Shown here in pieces: positions 27,144 to 35,749 of a DNA stretch of 64,000 bases. The first letter of the stretch is position 1. Every line of letters starts with the position of its first letter. The position numbers and the translations under genes were made by a program. Origin of the DNA: Planctomycetota bacterium (GTDB lineage Bacteria > Planctomycetota > PUPC01 > JACPCR01); the NCBI GenBank assembly GCA_016179685.1, contig JACPCR010000052.1:1-64000 (forward strand), read 5' to 3'. A model generated the notes under the pieces. That model was not told the origin of the DNA, ran no database searches, and saw nothing but the letters and a program-made list of their open reading frames with translations.

Positions 27144-27689
27144 ATGCGCTTCCAAACTCGAGGAGAAGGACAACGGCGTTCCGCTGGGCTGACTCTGCTG
27201 GAACTGGTCGTCGTGGCGGCCATTCTCGGCCTGCTCGCCGCGATCCTTGTGCCTGGACTGGGTCGAGGCGGCAGCCTGGCCAGGCAGGTCCGATGCCTCG
27301 ACCACCTGCGGCAGGTCGGCCTGGCTCTGAGGGCCTATACGGCGACCAACTTCTACTGCCTGCCGGATTGCACCCGCCGGCCGAGCCTGCCGCCCCTGGG
27401 CGAGGAGAATCTTCCGGGCCTCGCCAGCATCCTCATGCCCTGGTTGGATGAACGCCGCGTGCTCCAGTGCCCCGGCGACGACGGCCGATTCATGCGCCTC
27501 GAGGGGACCAGCTACGAATGGAACTCTCTGCTCAACGGCAAGGCGGTGGGCCAGGAGCGGCTCATCGTCGTTGGCGTCTCCCTCGAAGTGCCCCTCGTGT
27601 CCGACTATGAGCCCTTCCATCTTCCCGCCGGAAAGCCCGGGAAGAACTTTCTGTACGCGGACGGGTGCGTCCTCTCCCAGCTCCGATGA
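27144..27689 (+). CDS. Type IV pilin-like protein with DG C-terminus
   Basis: 181 residues. The start is a basic leader (MRFQTRGEGQRRSAG) ahead of LTLLELVVVAAILGLLAAI, the class III prepilin signature with Glu+5, so cleavage after the Gly and N-methylation are expected. The C-terminal FLYADGCV matches the DG end of the many H-X9-DG pseudopilins in Planctomycetes and similar phyla. TTGGAGGTG before ATG 27144 gives a clear ribosome-binding site. No pilus machinery is nearby. The stop overlaps the next start (ATGA). Confidence 0.85.
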   Translation: MRFQTRGEGQRRSAGLTLLELVVVAAILGLLAAILVPGLGRGGSLARQVRCLDHLRQVGLALRAYTATNFYCLPDCTRRPSLPPLGEENLPGLASILMPWLDERRVLQCPGDDGRFMRLEGTSYEWNSLLNGKAVGQERLIVVGVSLEVPLVSDYEPFHLPAGKPGKNFLYADGCVLSQLR

Positions 27690-28609
27690 ACGCCGTCGAG
27701 CTTTTTTCCCTGACCAAGCGGTTCGGACGCCGCGTTGCCGTTGAGGCGCTCGATCTCCGGGTGGCCGAGGGGCAGGTCTTCGGCCTCCTGGGACGAAACG
27801 GAGCGGGCAAGAGCACCACCATCAAGATGATGCTCGGCCTGGTCCATCCCGATGCGGGCGTCGTACGCCTGATGGAACGCGACCTGGCGGCCGAACATGA
27901 CCGTGCCCTGGAGCACGTCGGCGCCCTCGTGGAGCGTCCCGCCTTCTACCCGTACCTCACGGGCCGGAAAAACCTCGAGCTGCTCGCCCGGTGCGGCCAT
28001 TCCGCCTTCCGCCAAAGAATGGAATCACTGGCCGAGCGGCTCGGGATCGCGGACCGTCTGGGTGACCGGGTCGGGACCTACTCTCAAGGCATGCGGCAGA
28101 AGCTGGGGCTGGTTCTGAGCCTTCTGCCGGATTCCCGCCTCGTCATTCTGGATGAGCCGACCAACGGCCTTGACCCCCACGGCATTCGGGAGGTGCGCCG
28201 CTTCCTTCAGGAGCTTGGCCGGACCGGCGACGTCACCCTGTTCCTCAGCAGCCATTGGCTCGCGGAGGTGGAGCAGATCGGCACCCACCTCGCCGTCCTC
28301 GAGCTCGGTCGGGTCATCGCCTGCGGCGGCCTCAAGGACCTTCTCCATCCCGGGGGAGAAGTCGAGGTCCGGGTGGACCGTCCCGGGGAAGCAGCAAAAT
28401 TCCTGGAAGGCCTCGGAGGCCATCGTGTGAAGTCGGCGTCGGACGGCAGTTTGCGCGTTTCTCTGGAAGAGATGGACGCATCGGAATTGAACGCCCGCCT
28501 GGTCGCCGCCGGCTATCGCGTCCAGGAGCTTCGGCCGCGCCGCGCCACTCTCGAAGAGTATTTTCTGAACTTGACCGAATCGAGCCTTGACCCGAACCTT
28601 CCGAATTGA
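27686..28609 (+). CDS. ABC transporter ATP-binding protein
   Basis: 307-residue ABC-2 type ATPase of the CcmA/NatA-like group. Walker A GRNGAGKST (about 37-45), signature YSQGMRQKL, Walker B LVILDEPTNGLDP and switch SSHWLAEVE are intact. A C-terminal extension of about 80 residues is typical of this subfamily. It works with the permease encoded next; the 23-base overlap suggests coupling. Substrate unknown; such pairs export drugs, lipids or peptides. Confidence 0.92.
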   Translation: MNAVELFSLTKRFGRRVAVEALDLRVAEGQVFGLLGRNGAGKSTTIKMMLGLVHPDAGVVRLMERDLAAEHDRALEHVGALVERPAFYPYLTGRKNLELLARCGHSAFRQRMESLAERLGIADRLGDRVGTYSQGMRQKLGLVLSLLPDSRLVILDEPTNGLDPHGIREVRRFLQELGRTGDVTLFLSSHWLAEVEQIGTHLAVLELGRVIACGGLKDLLHPGGEVEVRVDRPGEAAKFLEGLGGHRVKSASDGSLRVSLEEMDASELNARLVAAGYRVQELRPRRATLEEYFLNLTESSLDPNLPN

Positions 28610-29432
28610 ACTCTACAAGCTGGCCATGCGAAGGCGCACGTACCTGGCGTTCGCCAGCTACCTGGTCCTCCTGTTCCTCATCTACCTCGGCATGAGCTAT
28701 TCGAAGAAACCCTGGCTCGCGCAGGAGGCCAGGCGCATGAGTCTGAATCTGGTCGAGTTCATGGACGGGACCTTCTTCGCCTTTCTGACCCTTCTTCCGA
28801 CGCTCACGCTCCTGCTGCCCGTGTTTGTCAGCCTCGCGGCTGGCGACCTGGTGGCCGCGGAGAGCCAGGAGGGCACCCTTCGCTCCATGCTGGCCCGGCC
28901 GGTCACGCGGTCGCGTGTCCTCGCCGCCAAGATGGCCGTGCTCGCCCTCTACGTGGCCGCCCTCTGCCTCTTCTTCGCCACGGCCAGCCTTGCCGTCGGC
29001 TCCCTCTGCTTCGGCCCGCCCGGGGACCTCCTCTTCCCTGAAATGGTCTACAGGCTTGGCGACGGCCTGCGCATCGTGCCTCGCGATGAAGCCATCCGGG
29101 CCATCCTGGGGGCCTATCTCTATGCCGCCGGTGCAGGCATGACCCTGGGTGTCCTCGGCCTCCTTCTCAGCGTGGTCTGCCGCCATGCAGCCTCTGCCGC
29201 CATCGCCACCCTCGTCGTCTACTTCATGTCCCATATCCTCGGCGCCATCCCACCGCTTCAAGACATCCGCCCCTTCTTGTTCACCACCTCCATGGAGGCG
29301 TGGCAATACCTCTTCGCCGATCCCGTCCCGTGGGGAAGAATCGTCCGATCGGCCGCGGTGGCCTTCGCATTCACCGCCAGCTTCGCCATCCTCGCCTGGA
29401 TGCTGTTTGAACGTAAGGACATCCTCGATTAG
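28587..29432 (+). CDS. ABC-2 type transporter permease
   Basis: 281 residues from TTG 28587, or 268 from ATG 28626. About six membrane helices (starting near YLAFASYLVLLFLIYLG, then TLLPTLTLLLPVFVSLAAG) with SQEGTLRSMLARPVTRSRVLAAK, here quoted in part, the conserved cytosolic loop of ABC-2 permeases. Partner of the ATPase just upstream. The family start often lies close to FRIELYKL, which supports the TTG. Confidence 0.85.
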   Translation: MTRTFRIELYKLAMRRRTYLAFASYLVLLFLIYLGMSYSKKPWLAQEARRMSLNLVEFMDGTFFAFLTLLPTLTLLLPVFVSLAAGDLVAAESQEGTLRSMLARPVTRSRVLAAKMAVLALYVAALCLFFATASLAVGSLCFGPPGDLLFPEMVYRLGDGLRIVPRDEAIRAILGAYLYAAGAGMTLGVLGLLLSVVCRHAASAAIATLVVYFMSHILGAIPPLQDIRPFLFTTSMEAWQYLFADPVPWGRIVRSAAVAFAFTASFAILAWMLFERKDILD

Positions 29433-29445
29433 GTGACACCTCCCT

Positions 29446-29473
29446 TTGCAAGCCCGGGGCATTTTGTTAGCAT
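29446..29473 (+). promoter_or_regulatory. Putative promoter of the ppdK gene
   Basis: TTGCAA (29446-29451) and TAGCAT (29468-29473) with a 16-base spacer, 49 bases before the ATG, in the short gap after the permease gene. Confidence 0.35.
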
Positions 29474-29521
29474 GACGCGCTGATGGACATCGTTTGAGGA
29501 CGCTCTACTGGGAGGATCGTG

Positions 29522-32236
29522 ATGCCCCAATACGTTTACTTTTTTGGCGGCGGAAAGGCCGAAGGCCGCGCCGATATGAAGAATCTCCTCGGCGGAAAAG
29601 GGGCCAACCTCGCGGAAATGACCAACATCGGACTCCCCGTGCCTGCCGGCTTCAGCATCACTACCGAGGTCTGCACCTATTTCTATGAGCACGGCAGAAG
29701 CTACCCGGACGGCCTCCGGGAAGAGGTCGCCCAGGCCATGGCCAAGACCGAGGGGGTCATGGGGACGAAATTCGGCGATACCCGGAATCCCTTGCTCGTC
29801 TCCTGCCGGTCCGGCGCCCGCGTCAGCATGCCCGGCATGATGGATACGGTCCTGAACATCGGCCTCAACGAGAAGACCGTCCATGCCCTCATCGAGCGAA
29901 GCGGGAACGAGCGTTTCGGATGGGATTCCTACCGCCGCTTCGTCCAGATGTACGGCGACGTCGTCCTGGGGCTCAAGCCGCAGTCCAGGACCGAGCACGA
30001 CCCCTTCGAGGTCATCCTCGACGAGGCCAAGAAGAAGAAGGGAGTCCGGCTCGACACCGAGTTGACCGCGAGCGACCTGAAGGACCTGGTGAAGAAATTC
30101 AAGGCCATCATTCGGAAGCGGACCGGGAAGGTTTTTCCGGAGGACCCGCAGGAGCAGCTTTGGGGGGCCATCGGCGCGGTGTTCCATTCTTGGATGAACG
30201 ATCGTGCCGTGGTCTACCGCCGCCAGTACGGCATCCCCCACGACTGGGGCACCGCGGTCAACATTTGCTCGATGGTTTTCGGCAACATGGGGAACGACTC
30301 GGCCACCGGCGTCGCCTTCACGCGGGACCCCGCCACCGGCGAGAAAGTCTTCTACGGCGAATACCTCATCAATGCCCAGGGCGAGGACGTGGTCGCGGGC
30401 ATCCGCACCCCGAAGAAGATTGCCGAGCTTCAGGCCGAGATGCCCGACTGTTACCGGCAGCTCGAGGAAATCCGGAACATCCTCGAGAAGCACTACCGGG
30501 ACGTGCAGGACATCGAGTTCACCGTGCAGAAGGGCAGGCTCTGGATGCTCCAGACGCGAAACGGGAAGCGCACGGGCTTCGCCGGCATCCGTTTTGCCGT
30601 GGACATGGTGCATGAGGGGCTGATCCGGAAGGAAGAGGCGCTGTCGCCCTCGCGGATTCCCCCGGACGACCTGAACCAGCTTCTCCAGCCGATTTTCGAT
30701 CCCCGGGACAAGCAGCAGGCGATGAGGGACGGCCGGGTACTGGCGAAGGGCATCAACGCCGGGCCCGGTGCGGCCTCGGGCAAGGTCTGTTTCCATGCCG
30801 AGGACGCGGAACGGCTCGGCAGAAAGGGCGAAAAGGTCATTCTCTGCCGCCGCGAGACCAGTCCGGAGGATATCCGCGGCATGCAGGCCGCCCAGGGCAT
30901 CCTGACGGCCTTTGGCGGCGCCTCCAGCCACGCCGCCCTCGTCAGCCGCCAAATGGGCAAGGTCTGCGTCGTCGGCTGCTCCGCCCTCCAGATCGACTAC
31001 CAGAAGGGCACCTTGGGCGTAGGCCAGATGGCCCTGAAGGAGGGCGATTGGCTCAGCATCGATGGTTTCACCGGCGACGTCGTAGCCGGGCAGGTCGCTA
31101 CCCAGCCCAGCGAGGTCATCCGGGTCCTCATCGACAAGTCCCTCAAGCCAGCACAGTCCGAGGTCTACCAGCGCTTCGCCGAGCTCATGTCCTGGGCTGA
31201 TTCCTTCCGAAAGCTCCGGGTGCGCACGAACGCGGACCTTCCGGACCAGGCGCGGACGGCCGTGGCCTTCGGCGCGGAAGGCATCGGGCTCTGCCGCACG
31301 GAGCACATGTTCTTCGAGGGCCATCGCATCGACGCCATGAGGGAGATGATCCTCGCCAGCGACGTGCAGGCCCGAAAGAAGGCCCTGGCCAAGCTGCTGC
31401 CCTACCAGCGCCGGGACTTCGAAGGCATCTTCAAGGCCATGGAAGGCCATGCCGTCACCATCCGGACGCTCGACCCGCCCCTCCACGAGTTTCTGCCTCA
31501 TACCCTCGACGAGCAAAAGGAGCTGGCGAAGAAGATGGGGGCGACCGTGGAGCACATCCGCCGGCGCGTGCAGGAGCTCCACGAGTTCAACCCCATGCTG
31601 GGACACCGCGGCTGCCGGCTCGGCATCGTCTATCCGGAGATCACCGAGATGCAGTGCCGGGCCATCTTCGAGGCCGCTTGTAACGTCAAGAAAGCCGGCC
31701 TCCCGGTCCAGCCCGAGATCATGATCCCCCTCGTCGGGTTCATCACCGAGCTGGCTTCCCAGTCGAAGATCGTCCATGAGACGGCCAAGGCCGTCTTCGC
31801 CCGCAAGGGCATCTCTGTCCCTTATCTCGTGGGGACCATGATCGAGCTGCCGCGGGCCTGCGTCGTCGCCGACCAGGTCGCCAAGGAAGCCCAGTTTTTC
31901 AGCTTCGGCACGAACGATCTCACCCAGACCACCCTCGGCGTGAGCCGCGACGACTACGGCACGTTCATCCATTACTACTTGGAGCACGACCTCGTGCCCA
32001 AGGACCCTTTCCAGTCCATCGACGAGGACGGCGTGGGGGGGCTCATGCGCATGGGCGTGGAAAAGGGTCGAAAGACCCGGGCCGAGTTGAAGGTCGGCAT
32101 CTGCGGCGAGCATGGTGGAGACCCCGCTACGGTCAGGTTCTGCCACCGGATCGGGCTCAACTACGTGAGCTGCTCGCCCTTCCGCGTGCCCATCGCGCGC
32201 CTGGCAGCGGCGCAGGCCGCCCTTTACGACAAGTAG
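29522..32236 (+). CDS. ppdK: Pyruvate, phosphate dikinase
   Basis: 904-residue PPDK, interconverting pyruvate + ATP + phosphate with PEP + AMP + PPi. The ATP-grasp domain begins [10 protein letters not shown]; the swivelling phosphohistidine domain has [15 protein letters not shown] (catalytic His near 467); the PEP barrel includes the [11 protein letters not shown] region, [23 protein letters not shown] and CGEHGGDP, which holds the catalytic cysteine. Full length. GGGAGG lies seven bases before the start; GTG 29519 is an alternative one codon earlier. It stands alone, so it probably serves central metabolism (gluconeogenesis or PPi-linked glycolysis). Confidence 0.97.
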   Translation: MPQYVYFFGGGKAEGRADMKNLLGGKGANLAEMTNIGLPVPAGFSITTEVCTYFYEHGRSYPDGLREEVAQAMAKTEGVMGTKFGDTRNPLLVSCRSGARVSMPGMMDTVLNIGLNEKTVHALIERSGNERFGWDSYRRFVQMYGDVVLGLKPQSRTEHDPFEVILDEAKKKKGVRLDTELTASDLKDLVKKFKAIIRKRTGKVFPEDPQEQLWGAIGAVFHSWMNDRAVVYRRQYGIPHDWGTAVNICSMVFGNMGNDSATGVAFTRDPATGEKVFYGEYLINAQGEDVVAGIRTPKKIAELQAEMPDCYRQLEEIRNILEKHYRDVQDIEFTVQKGRLWMLQTRNGKRTGFAGIRFAVDMVHEGLIRKEEALSPSRIPPDDLNQLLQPIFDPRDKQQAMRDGRVLAKGINAGPGAASGKVCFHAEDAERLGRKGEKVILCRRETSPEDIRGMQAAQGILTAFGGASSHAALVSRQMGKVCVVGCSALQIDYQKGTLGVGQMALKEGDWLSIDGFTGDVVAGQVATQPSEVIRVLIDKSLKPAQSEVYQRFAELMSWADSFRKLRVRTNADLPDQARTAVAFGAEGIGLCRTEHMFFEGHRIDAMREMILASDVQARKKALAKLLPYQRRDFEGIFKAMEGHAVTIRTLDPPLHEFLPHTLDEQKELAKKMGATVEHIRRRVQELHEFNPMLGHRGCRLGIVYPEITEMQCRAIFEAACNVKKAGLPVQPEIMIPLVGFITELASQSKIVHETAKAVFARKGISVPYLVGTMIELPRACVVADQVAKEAQFFSFGTNDLTQTTLGVSRDDYGTFIHYYLEHDLVPKDPFQSIDEDGVGGLMRMGVEKGRKTRAELKVGICGEHGGDPATVRFCHRIGLNYVSCSPFRVPIARLAAAQAALYDK

Positions 32237-32443
32237 GTTCGGAACGGAGGCGGACCTCGGCGTACCGCACCTGAAGCTCCATGGGTGGCCTGACGGCCAG
32301 TGCCGGAAGCTCTGGGAAGAAAGGTCGGCTCGCCCCCTTCTCATGTTGCCCTCTCTCGGTGCGGTCCGTGCCTCCGTGGCTGTCCTTCCGCTGGCTCACC
32401 GTGCCCTGGCTTGCCCAGCGGCGTCGCTTTTTCGCAGTAGCCC

Positions 32444-33079
32444 TTGGAGCGCGTGCCTGCCGTGTGTGACCTGGCCCCAGCCTCTTCGCGCAATCCCTTG
32501 CGGCGTCTCTACCGCTGGGTCATCCACTGGTCCGATACGCCCTATGCCGTGCCCGCTCTCTTCATCCTCGCCTTCTCGGAATCGAGCTTCTTCCCCATCC
32601 CGCCGGACGTTCTTCTCATGGCCATGGACCTTGCCCAGCCGCGCCGGGGATTCATCTATGCGGCGGTTTGTTCGGCAGGATCTGTCCTCGGCGGCATGTT
32701 CGGCTACGCCCTGGGCTACCTCCTCAAGGACGCCGTCAAGGGTTTCTGCGTTGCCTATGTCCCCGGCTTCACCGAAAACGTCTGGAATCTCGTCGTCCAG
32801 AAGTACAACGAGAATGCCTTCCTCGCCGTCTTTACCGCCGCCTTCACCCCCATCCCCTACAAGGTCTTCACCATCGCCGGTGGATTCTGCGAGATTCCCT
32901 TCCTCACCCTCGTCGTCGCCTCGCTCATTGGCCGCCCGGCCCGCTTCTTCGCCGTTAGTACCCTCTTCTACTTCTGCGGGGCATGGGCCCAGCAGTTCAT
33001 CGACCGCTACTTCAACCTTTTGACCATCCTGTTCACTGTGCTCCTGATCGGCGGGTTCGTCCTTCTGAAGATGATCTGA
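32444..33079 (+). CDS. DedA/VTT-domain membrane protein
   Basis: 211 residues, VTT (SNARE-associated/DedA) family, probably a phospholipid or undecaprenyl-phosphate flippase-type protein of the inner membrane. Core: SESSFFPIPPDVLLMAM near 46-62, GSVLGGMFGYALGY, and the re-entrant AAFTPIPYKVFTIAGGF. It resembles the YqaA branch. The start is uncertain: TTG 32444, with GTG 32453 as alternative, and no strong ribosome site. The 207 bases upstream hold no gene. Confidence 0.82.
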   Translation: MERVPAVCDLAPASSRNPLRRLYRWVIHWSDTPYAVPALFILAFSESSFFPIPPDVLLMAMDLAQPRRGFIYAAVCSAGSVLGGMFGYALGYLLKDAVKGFCVAYVPGFTENVWNLVVQKYNENAFLAVFTAAFTPIPYKVFTIAGGFCEIPFLTLVVASLIGRPARFFAVSTLFYFCGAWAQQFIDRYFNLLTILFTVLLIGGFVLLKMI

Positions 33080-33263
33080 TGGAATCCGAAACAACCAGAC
33101 AAGACCCTTCCACACAATCACTTGCTCTTTCCCCATCTTCCCATGCTATGGGCTTGGAGCGCCCTGAACAGGAAGTCTTCATCAGCCCACATTTCTCACA
33201 CGGCGTGTTCGAAATGCGCACTGTGGGCTTCGACTCGGACGACTTGCGTCGTTCTCGCTCAGG

Positions 33264-33376
33264 GCTAACCCGGATCGAGGTGCCAAGAAGGCCGCGTTGA
33301 AGCCTGCATTGCAACAGATTGCTGCACAGGCGGATATCGGGCGTGCCGTTGTGACTTGTGAGAAATCCGGGTTAGC
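33264..33376. mobile_element. 113-bp miniature element with 12-bp perfect ends
   Basis: GCTAACCCGGAT (33264-33275) and ATCCGGGTTAGC (33365-33376) are exact inverted repeats, and the right end continues inward as GAGAA like the palindrome at 7119-7163. No transposase gene. The ends resemble those I associate with IS1380-type elements, but that link is from memory and unverified. Confidence 0.5.
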
Positions 33377-33496
33377 TGTGAACAATCATCAGTCAAAAGT
33401 CATCAGTCAACCAGCTTTCCGTGCTCTCCGTGGTTCAATCGGTTTTTGTTTCTCTCTGTCACAAAGAAGCGAGTCCGCAAGCTTCGCAAACCTGGC

Positions 33497-33681
33497 TCCC
33501 TCCCGGAGGGGACCCCGCCGGGAGACGGGGTCCCTCCCACAGGGACAAGCTGGGGGGGACCAGTGCGGAGACGAACTCCCTCCCAGCGGAACGGGCCCCG
33601 TAGTCCCTCCTGCCGGAATCCTCCCAACGTCCCTCCACAGGATCCCTCCCATGGGGACAAGTTCGGGAAACAGAATCCCTT
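33497..33681. repeat. Irregular tandem series of TCCCTCC hairpin units
   Basis: TCCCTCC or one-base variants begin at 33497, 33531, 33577, 33604, 33619, 33630, 33643 and 33675. Several are followed within a few bases by AGGGA or GGGGA, so short hairpins can form. Unit length varies from 11 to 46 bases, which suggests decayed duplication. It lies beside the 3-prime end of the propeller gene. Confidence 0.55.
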
Positions 33682-33688
33682 CGGCCGG

Positions 33689-35662
33689 TCACCGTTTCGC
33701 GTAGCGCCCCACGCCGCCCAAGGTGCCGAACCAGTAGGCCTCGTCGTCCTCGAAGATGCATCCTACCCCGTTGCTCGGCAGGCCCTGCGCCGACGTCAGC
33801 TTGCCCCAGACACGCCCGTCAAAGGTCCCTATCCCTCCGTCCGCAGTCCCGAACCACACCATCCCCTTCCGGTCCACCAGAATCGCCTGAACCTCTCTTC
33901 CGGGCAGGACAGGAATGGCCTCCAGGAGATCGGAGCCTTCGCGTACGAAGTGATTCCAGGTCAGGCCGTCATACTGGGCCGCGCCCCAGGGGCCCCCGAG
34001 ATAGACCTCTCCACGCGGCCCCACGGCCATGGCGCCTCCCTTGAGGCCGGGTAGCCCGCCCTCCTTGCCCGTGAAGGACCACTGTCGGTCGCCTTTCCAT
34101 TGGAAGATTCCCTGACCGGCCCAGAGCCAGAGGTGGCCGGCGGGCCCCGTCGCCATGTTCAGATAGGGTGGCAGGAGGCCGGGCGACTCGCCCGTGTGGG
34201 GGACGGTCCCGCCTCTGTCCCACTCGAGGAGGTCCTTGCCGCCCCCCACCCATAAATGTCCCTGGCGATCGGCATGGATGAAAGAGGGCGGGCCCGTGAC
34301 ACCGATCTTCTTGCCCTCGTTGAGCCACTCGTTTCCGGCCCGGCGGAAAACGGAGCCGCCGGCGACCCAGAGCGAACCGTTCCGGTCCAGAGCCGCGGCG
34401 GAAAGCTCGCCCGAAAGGAGGACCTCCCAGTGGGTGCCGTCAAAACGAGTCAGGGCGCCGGGGTTGCCCGGGCAGGCGAAGTACAGATTGCCGGAGACGT
34501 CCTTCAGGATGGACCGCACGCCTCGATCCTCGGGCGTGGTCGGGCCGTCCAGCTCGGGCACGTGCACCGTCCATTTCAGCCCCCGTCCATGGATCAGGAC
34601 CGCGGGCGGGTCCGGTGCGATCCAGAAGTCCTCCTCCGGCCCCACGGCCAGCTTCCCCGATCTCAGGGAAAGGGGACCGAGGTCCGGGATCGGGGCGGAT
34701 TCCATCTGCACCCCGTCGCCGTCGAAACTGAACACGCCCCTTCGGGTCAGGCCCCAGACCTTCTGATTCGGGCCGGGGCAGAGGTCCACCACGACCTCGT
34801 CCGTCAGTCCCTCTTTGAACCCGAAACGAGTCCACTTCTCCCCGTTCCAGAGGAAGAGGCCGAGAGGCGTTCCGGCCACCAGTCTCCCGTCCGGCAGGTT
34901 CTGCAAGGCGGTGAAGGCCCTGCGGGTGTTGAGCGCCAGGAGATGCGGCGGGGGCGTCACGTCGCGCCACGTTCCGTCCGGCAGGAACTGGACCAGCCCG
35001 CAGCCCTGGCGCTGGGCCGTGCCGGGCCGACCGGGCGACTGCGCCGCGTCGTAGAGGGCGGCCCAGACACGATTGTCGGAGCCCGCGTGAAGCGCATCGA
35101 TCCCGACGCCCTGCAGTCCGTCATGGAGGAGGGAATACTCGATCCAGCGCAATCCATGAAAATGACTCACCGTAGCCGGGATGCCCGATCCTGTCGTCAC
35201 CCAAGGCTGCTCGTCGGCGCCGACTTCGACGTGAGTGAGATGGACGTCCCGCAGCCCGTCACCCCGACGCCAGCTCTTCCAGCCCTGGGCATCCAGGCGG
35301 CTCAGTCCGCTGAAAGTGGCCACCCACAGGGCGCCAGAGGCATCAAACGTGAGGTCCAGGGTGGTGTTGTCCGCCAGCCCGTCCAGGGTGCTGAACCGGG
35401 TCAGCCTTTCTGCAGCCACGTCCAGCCGAATGATCCCTTTGTTCGTTGCCGCCCACAATGCCGTGCCATCAGGCGACATCTTCAGACGATGAAAATACAT
35501 CGCCCCGCCGTAAAAGGTCCATCGATCACGCGTCCGGACCCCGCCGATGGGCAGGTCCTTCGTGACGAGTTCCGGCGTGTGCGGCTCGGCCCAGCCCGGC
35601 ACGCCCGCCAGCACCGTGCAGGCGCAGAGAAGCTCCGAAATCCAGTCTGCGCGAAGTTTCAA
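33689..35662 (-). CDS. Exported beta-propeller (two-component regulator propeller) protein
   Basis: 657 residues from TTG 35662. The TTG is preferred because GGGAGGAGAGGGA directly precedes it, and the protein then begins with a clean signal peptide (MKLRADWISELLCACTVL...GWAEP). The body is a series of Reg_prop repeats of the form LWAATxxGIxRLD, VWGLTRRGVFSFDG, LWVAGGSVFRRAG, MVWFGTADGGIGTFDG and YWFGTLGGVGRY, enough for one or two seven-bladed propellers. Such propellers often form the sensor half of hybrid kinases; here there is no membrane or kinase part, so it is likely a secreted or periplasmic binding protein. ATG 35686 is the alternative start. Confidence 0.8.
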   Translation of the reverse strand: MKLRADWISELLCACTVLAGVPGWAEPHTPELVTKDLPIGGVRTRDRWTFYGGAMYFHRLKMSPDGTALWAATNKGIIRLDVAAERLTRFSTLDGLADNTTLDLTFDASGALWVATFSGLSRLDAQGWKSWRRGDGLRDVHLTHVEVGADEQPWVTTGSGIPATVSHFHGLRWIEYSLLHDGLQGVGIDALHAGSDNRVWAALYDAAQSPGRPGTAQRQGCGLVQFLPDGTWRDVTPPPHLLALNTRRAFTALQNLPDGRLVAGTPLGLFLWNGEKWTRFGFKEGLTDEVVVDLCPGPNQKVWGLTRRGVFSFDGDGVQMESAPIPDLGPLSLRSGKLAVGPEEDFWIAPDPPAVLIHGRGLKWTVHVPELDGPTTPEDRGVRSILKDVSGNLYFACPGNPGALTRFDGTHWEVLLSGELSAAALDRNGSLWVAGGSVFRRAGNEWLNEGKKIGVTGPPSFIHADRQGHLWVGGGKDLLEWDRGGTVPHTGESPGLLPPYLNMATGPAGHLWLWAGQGIFQWKGDRQWSFTGKEGGLPGLKGGAMAVGPRGEVYLGGPWGAAQYDGLTWNHFVREGSDLLEAIPVLPGREVQAILVDRKGMVWFGTADGGIGTFDGRVWGKLTSAQGLPSNGVGCIFEDDEAYWFGTLGGVGRYAKR

Positions 35663-35749
35663 TCCCTCTCCTCCCGAGAAGTTCATGAGGGCGTCACCCG
35701 CTCATCGCCACGGGTTGTACTCTGCCTCTGAGTACTCGCAAGCTCCTGG

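Larger units (their letters stand above)
33080..33688. other. Long intergenic region with IS-like ends and tandem hairpins
   Basis: 609 bases without a supported gene, between convergent genes. It contains the 113-bp element at 33264-33376 and the tandem TCCCTCC hairpin series at 33497-33681. Open frames here have no family features. Confidence 0.6.

Noticed and set aside
29429-32344. 971-codon antisense frame opposite pyruvate phosphate dikinase
   Set aside because: Mirror of a strongly conserved gene in GC-rich DNA; no motif of its own.
33297-33704. 135-codon frame across the intergenic repeats
   Set aside because: Low complexity and built from the tandem TCCCTCC units; no protein-like pattern.
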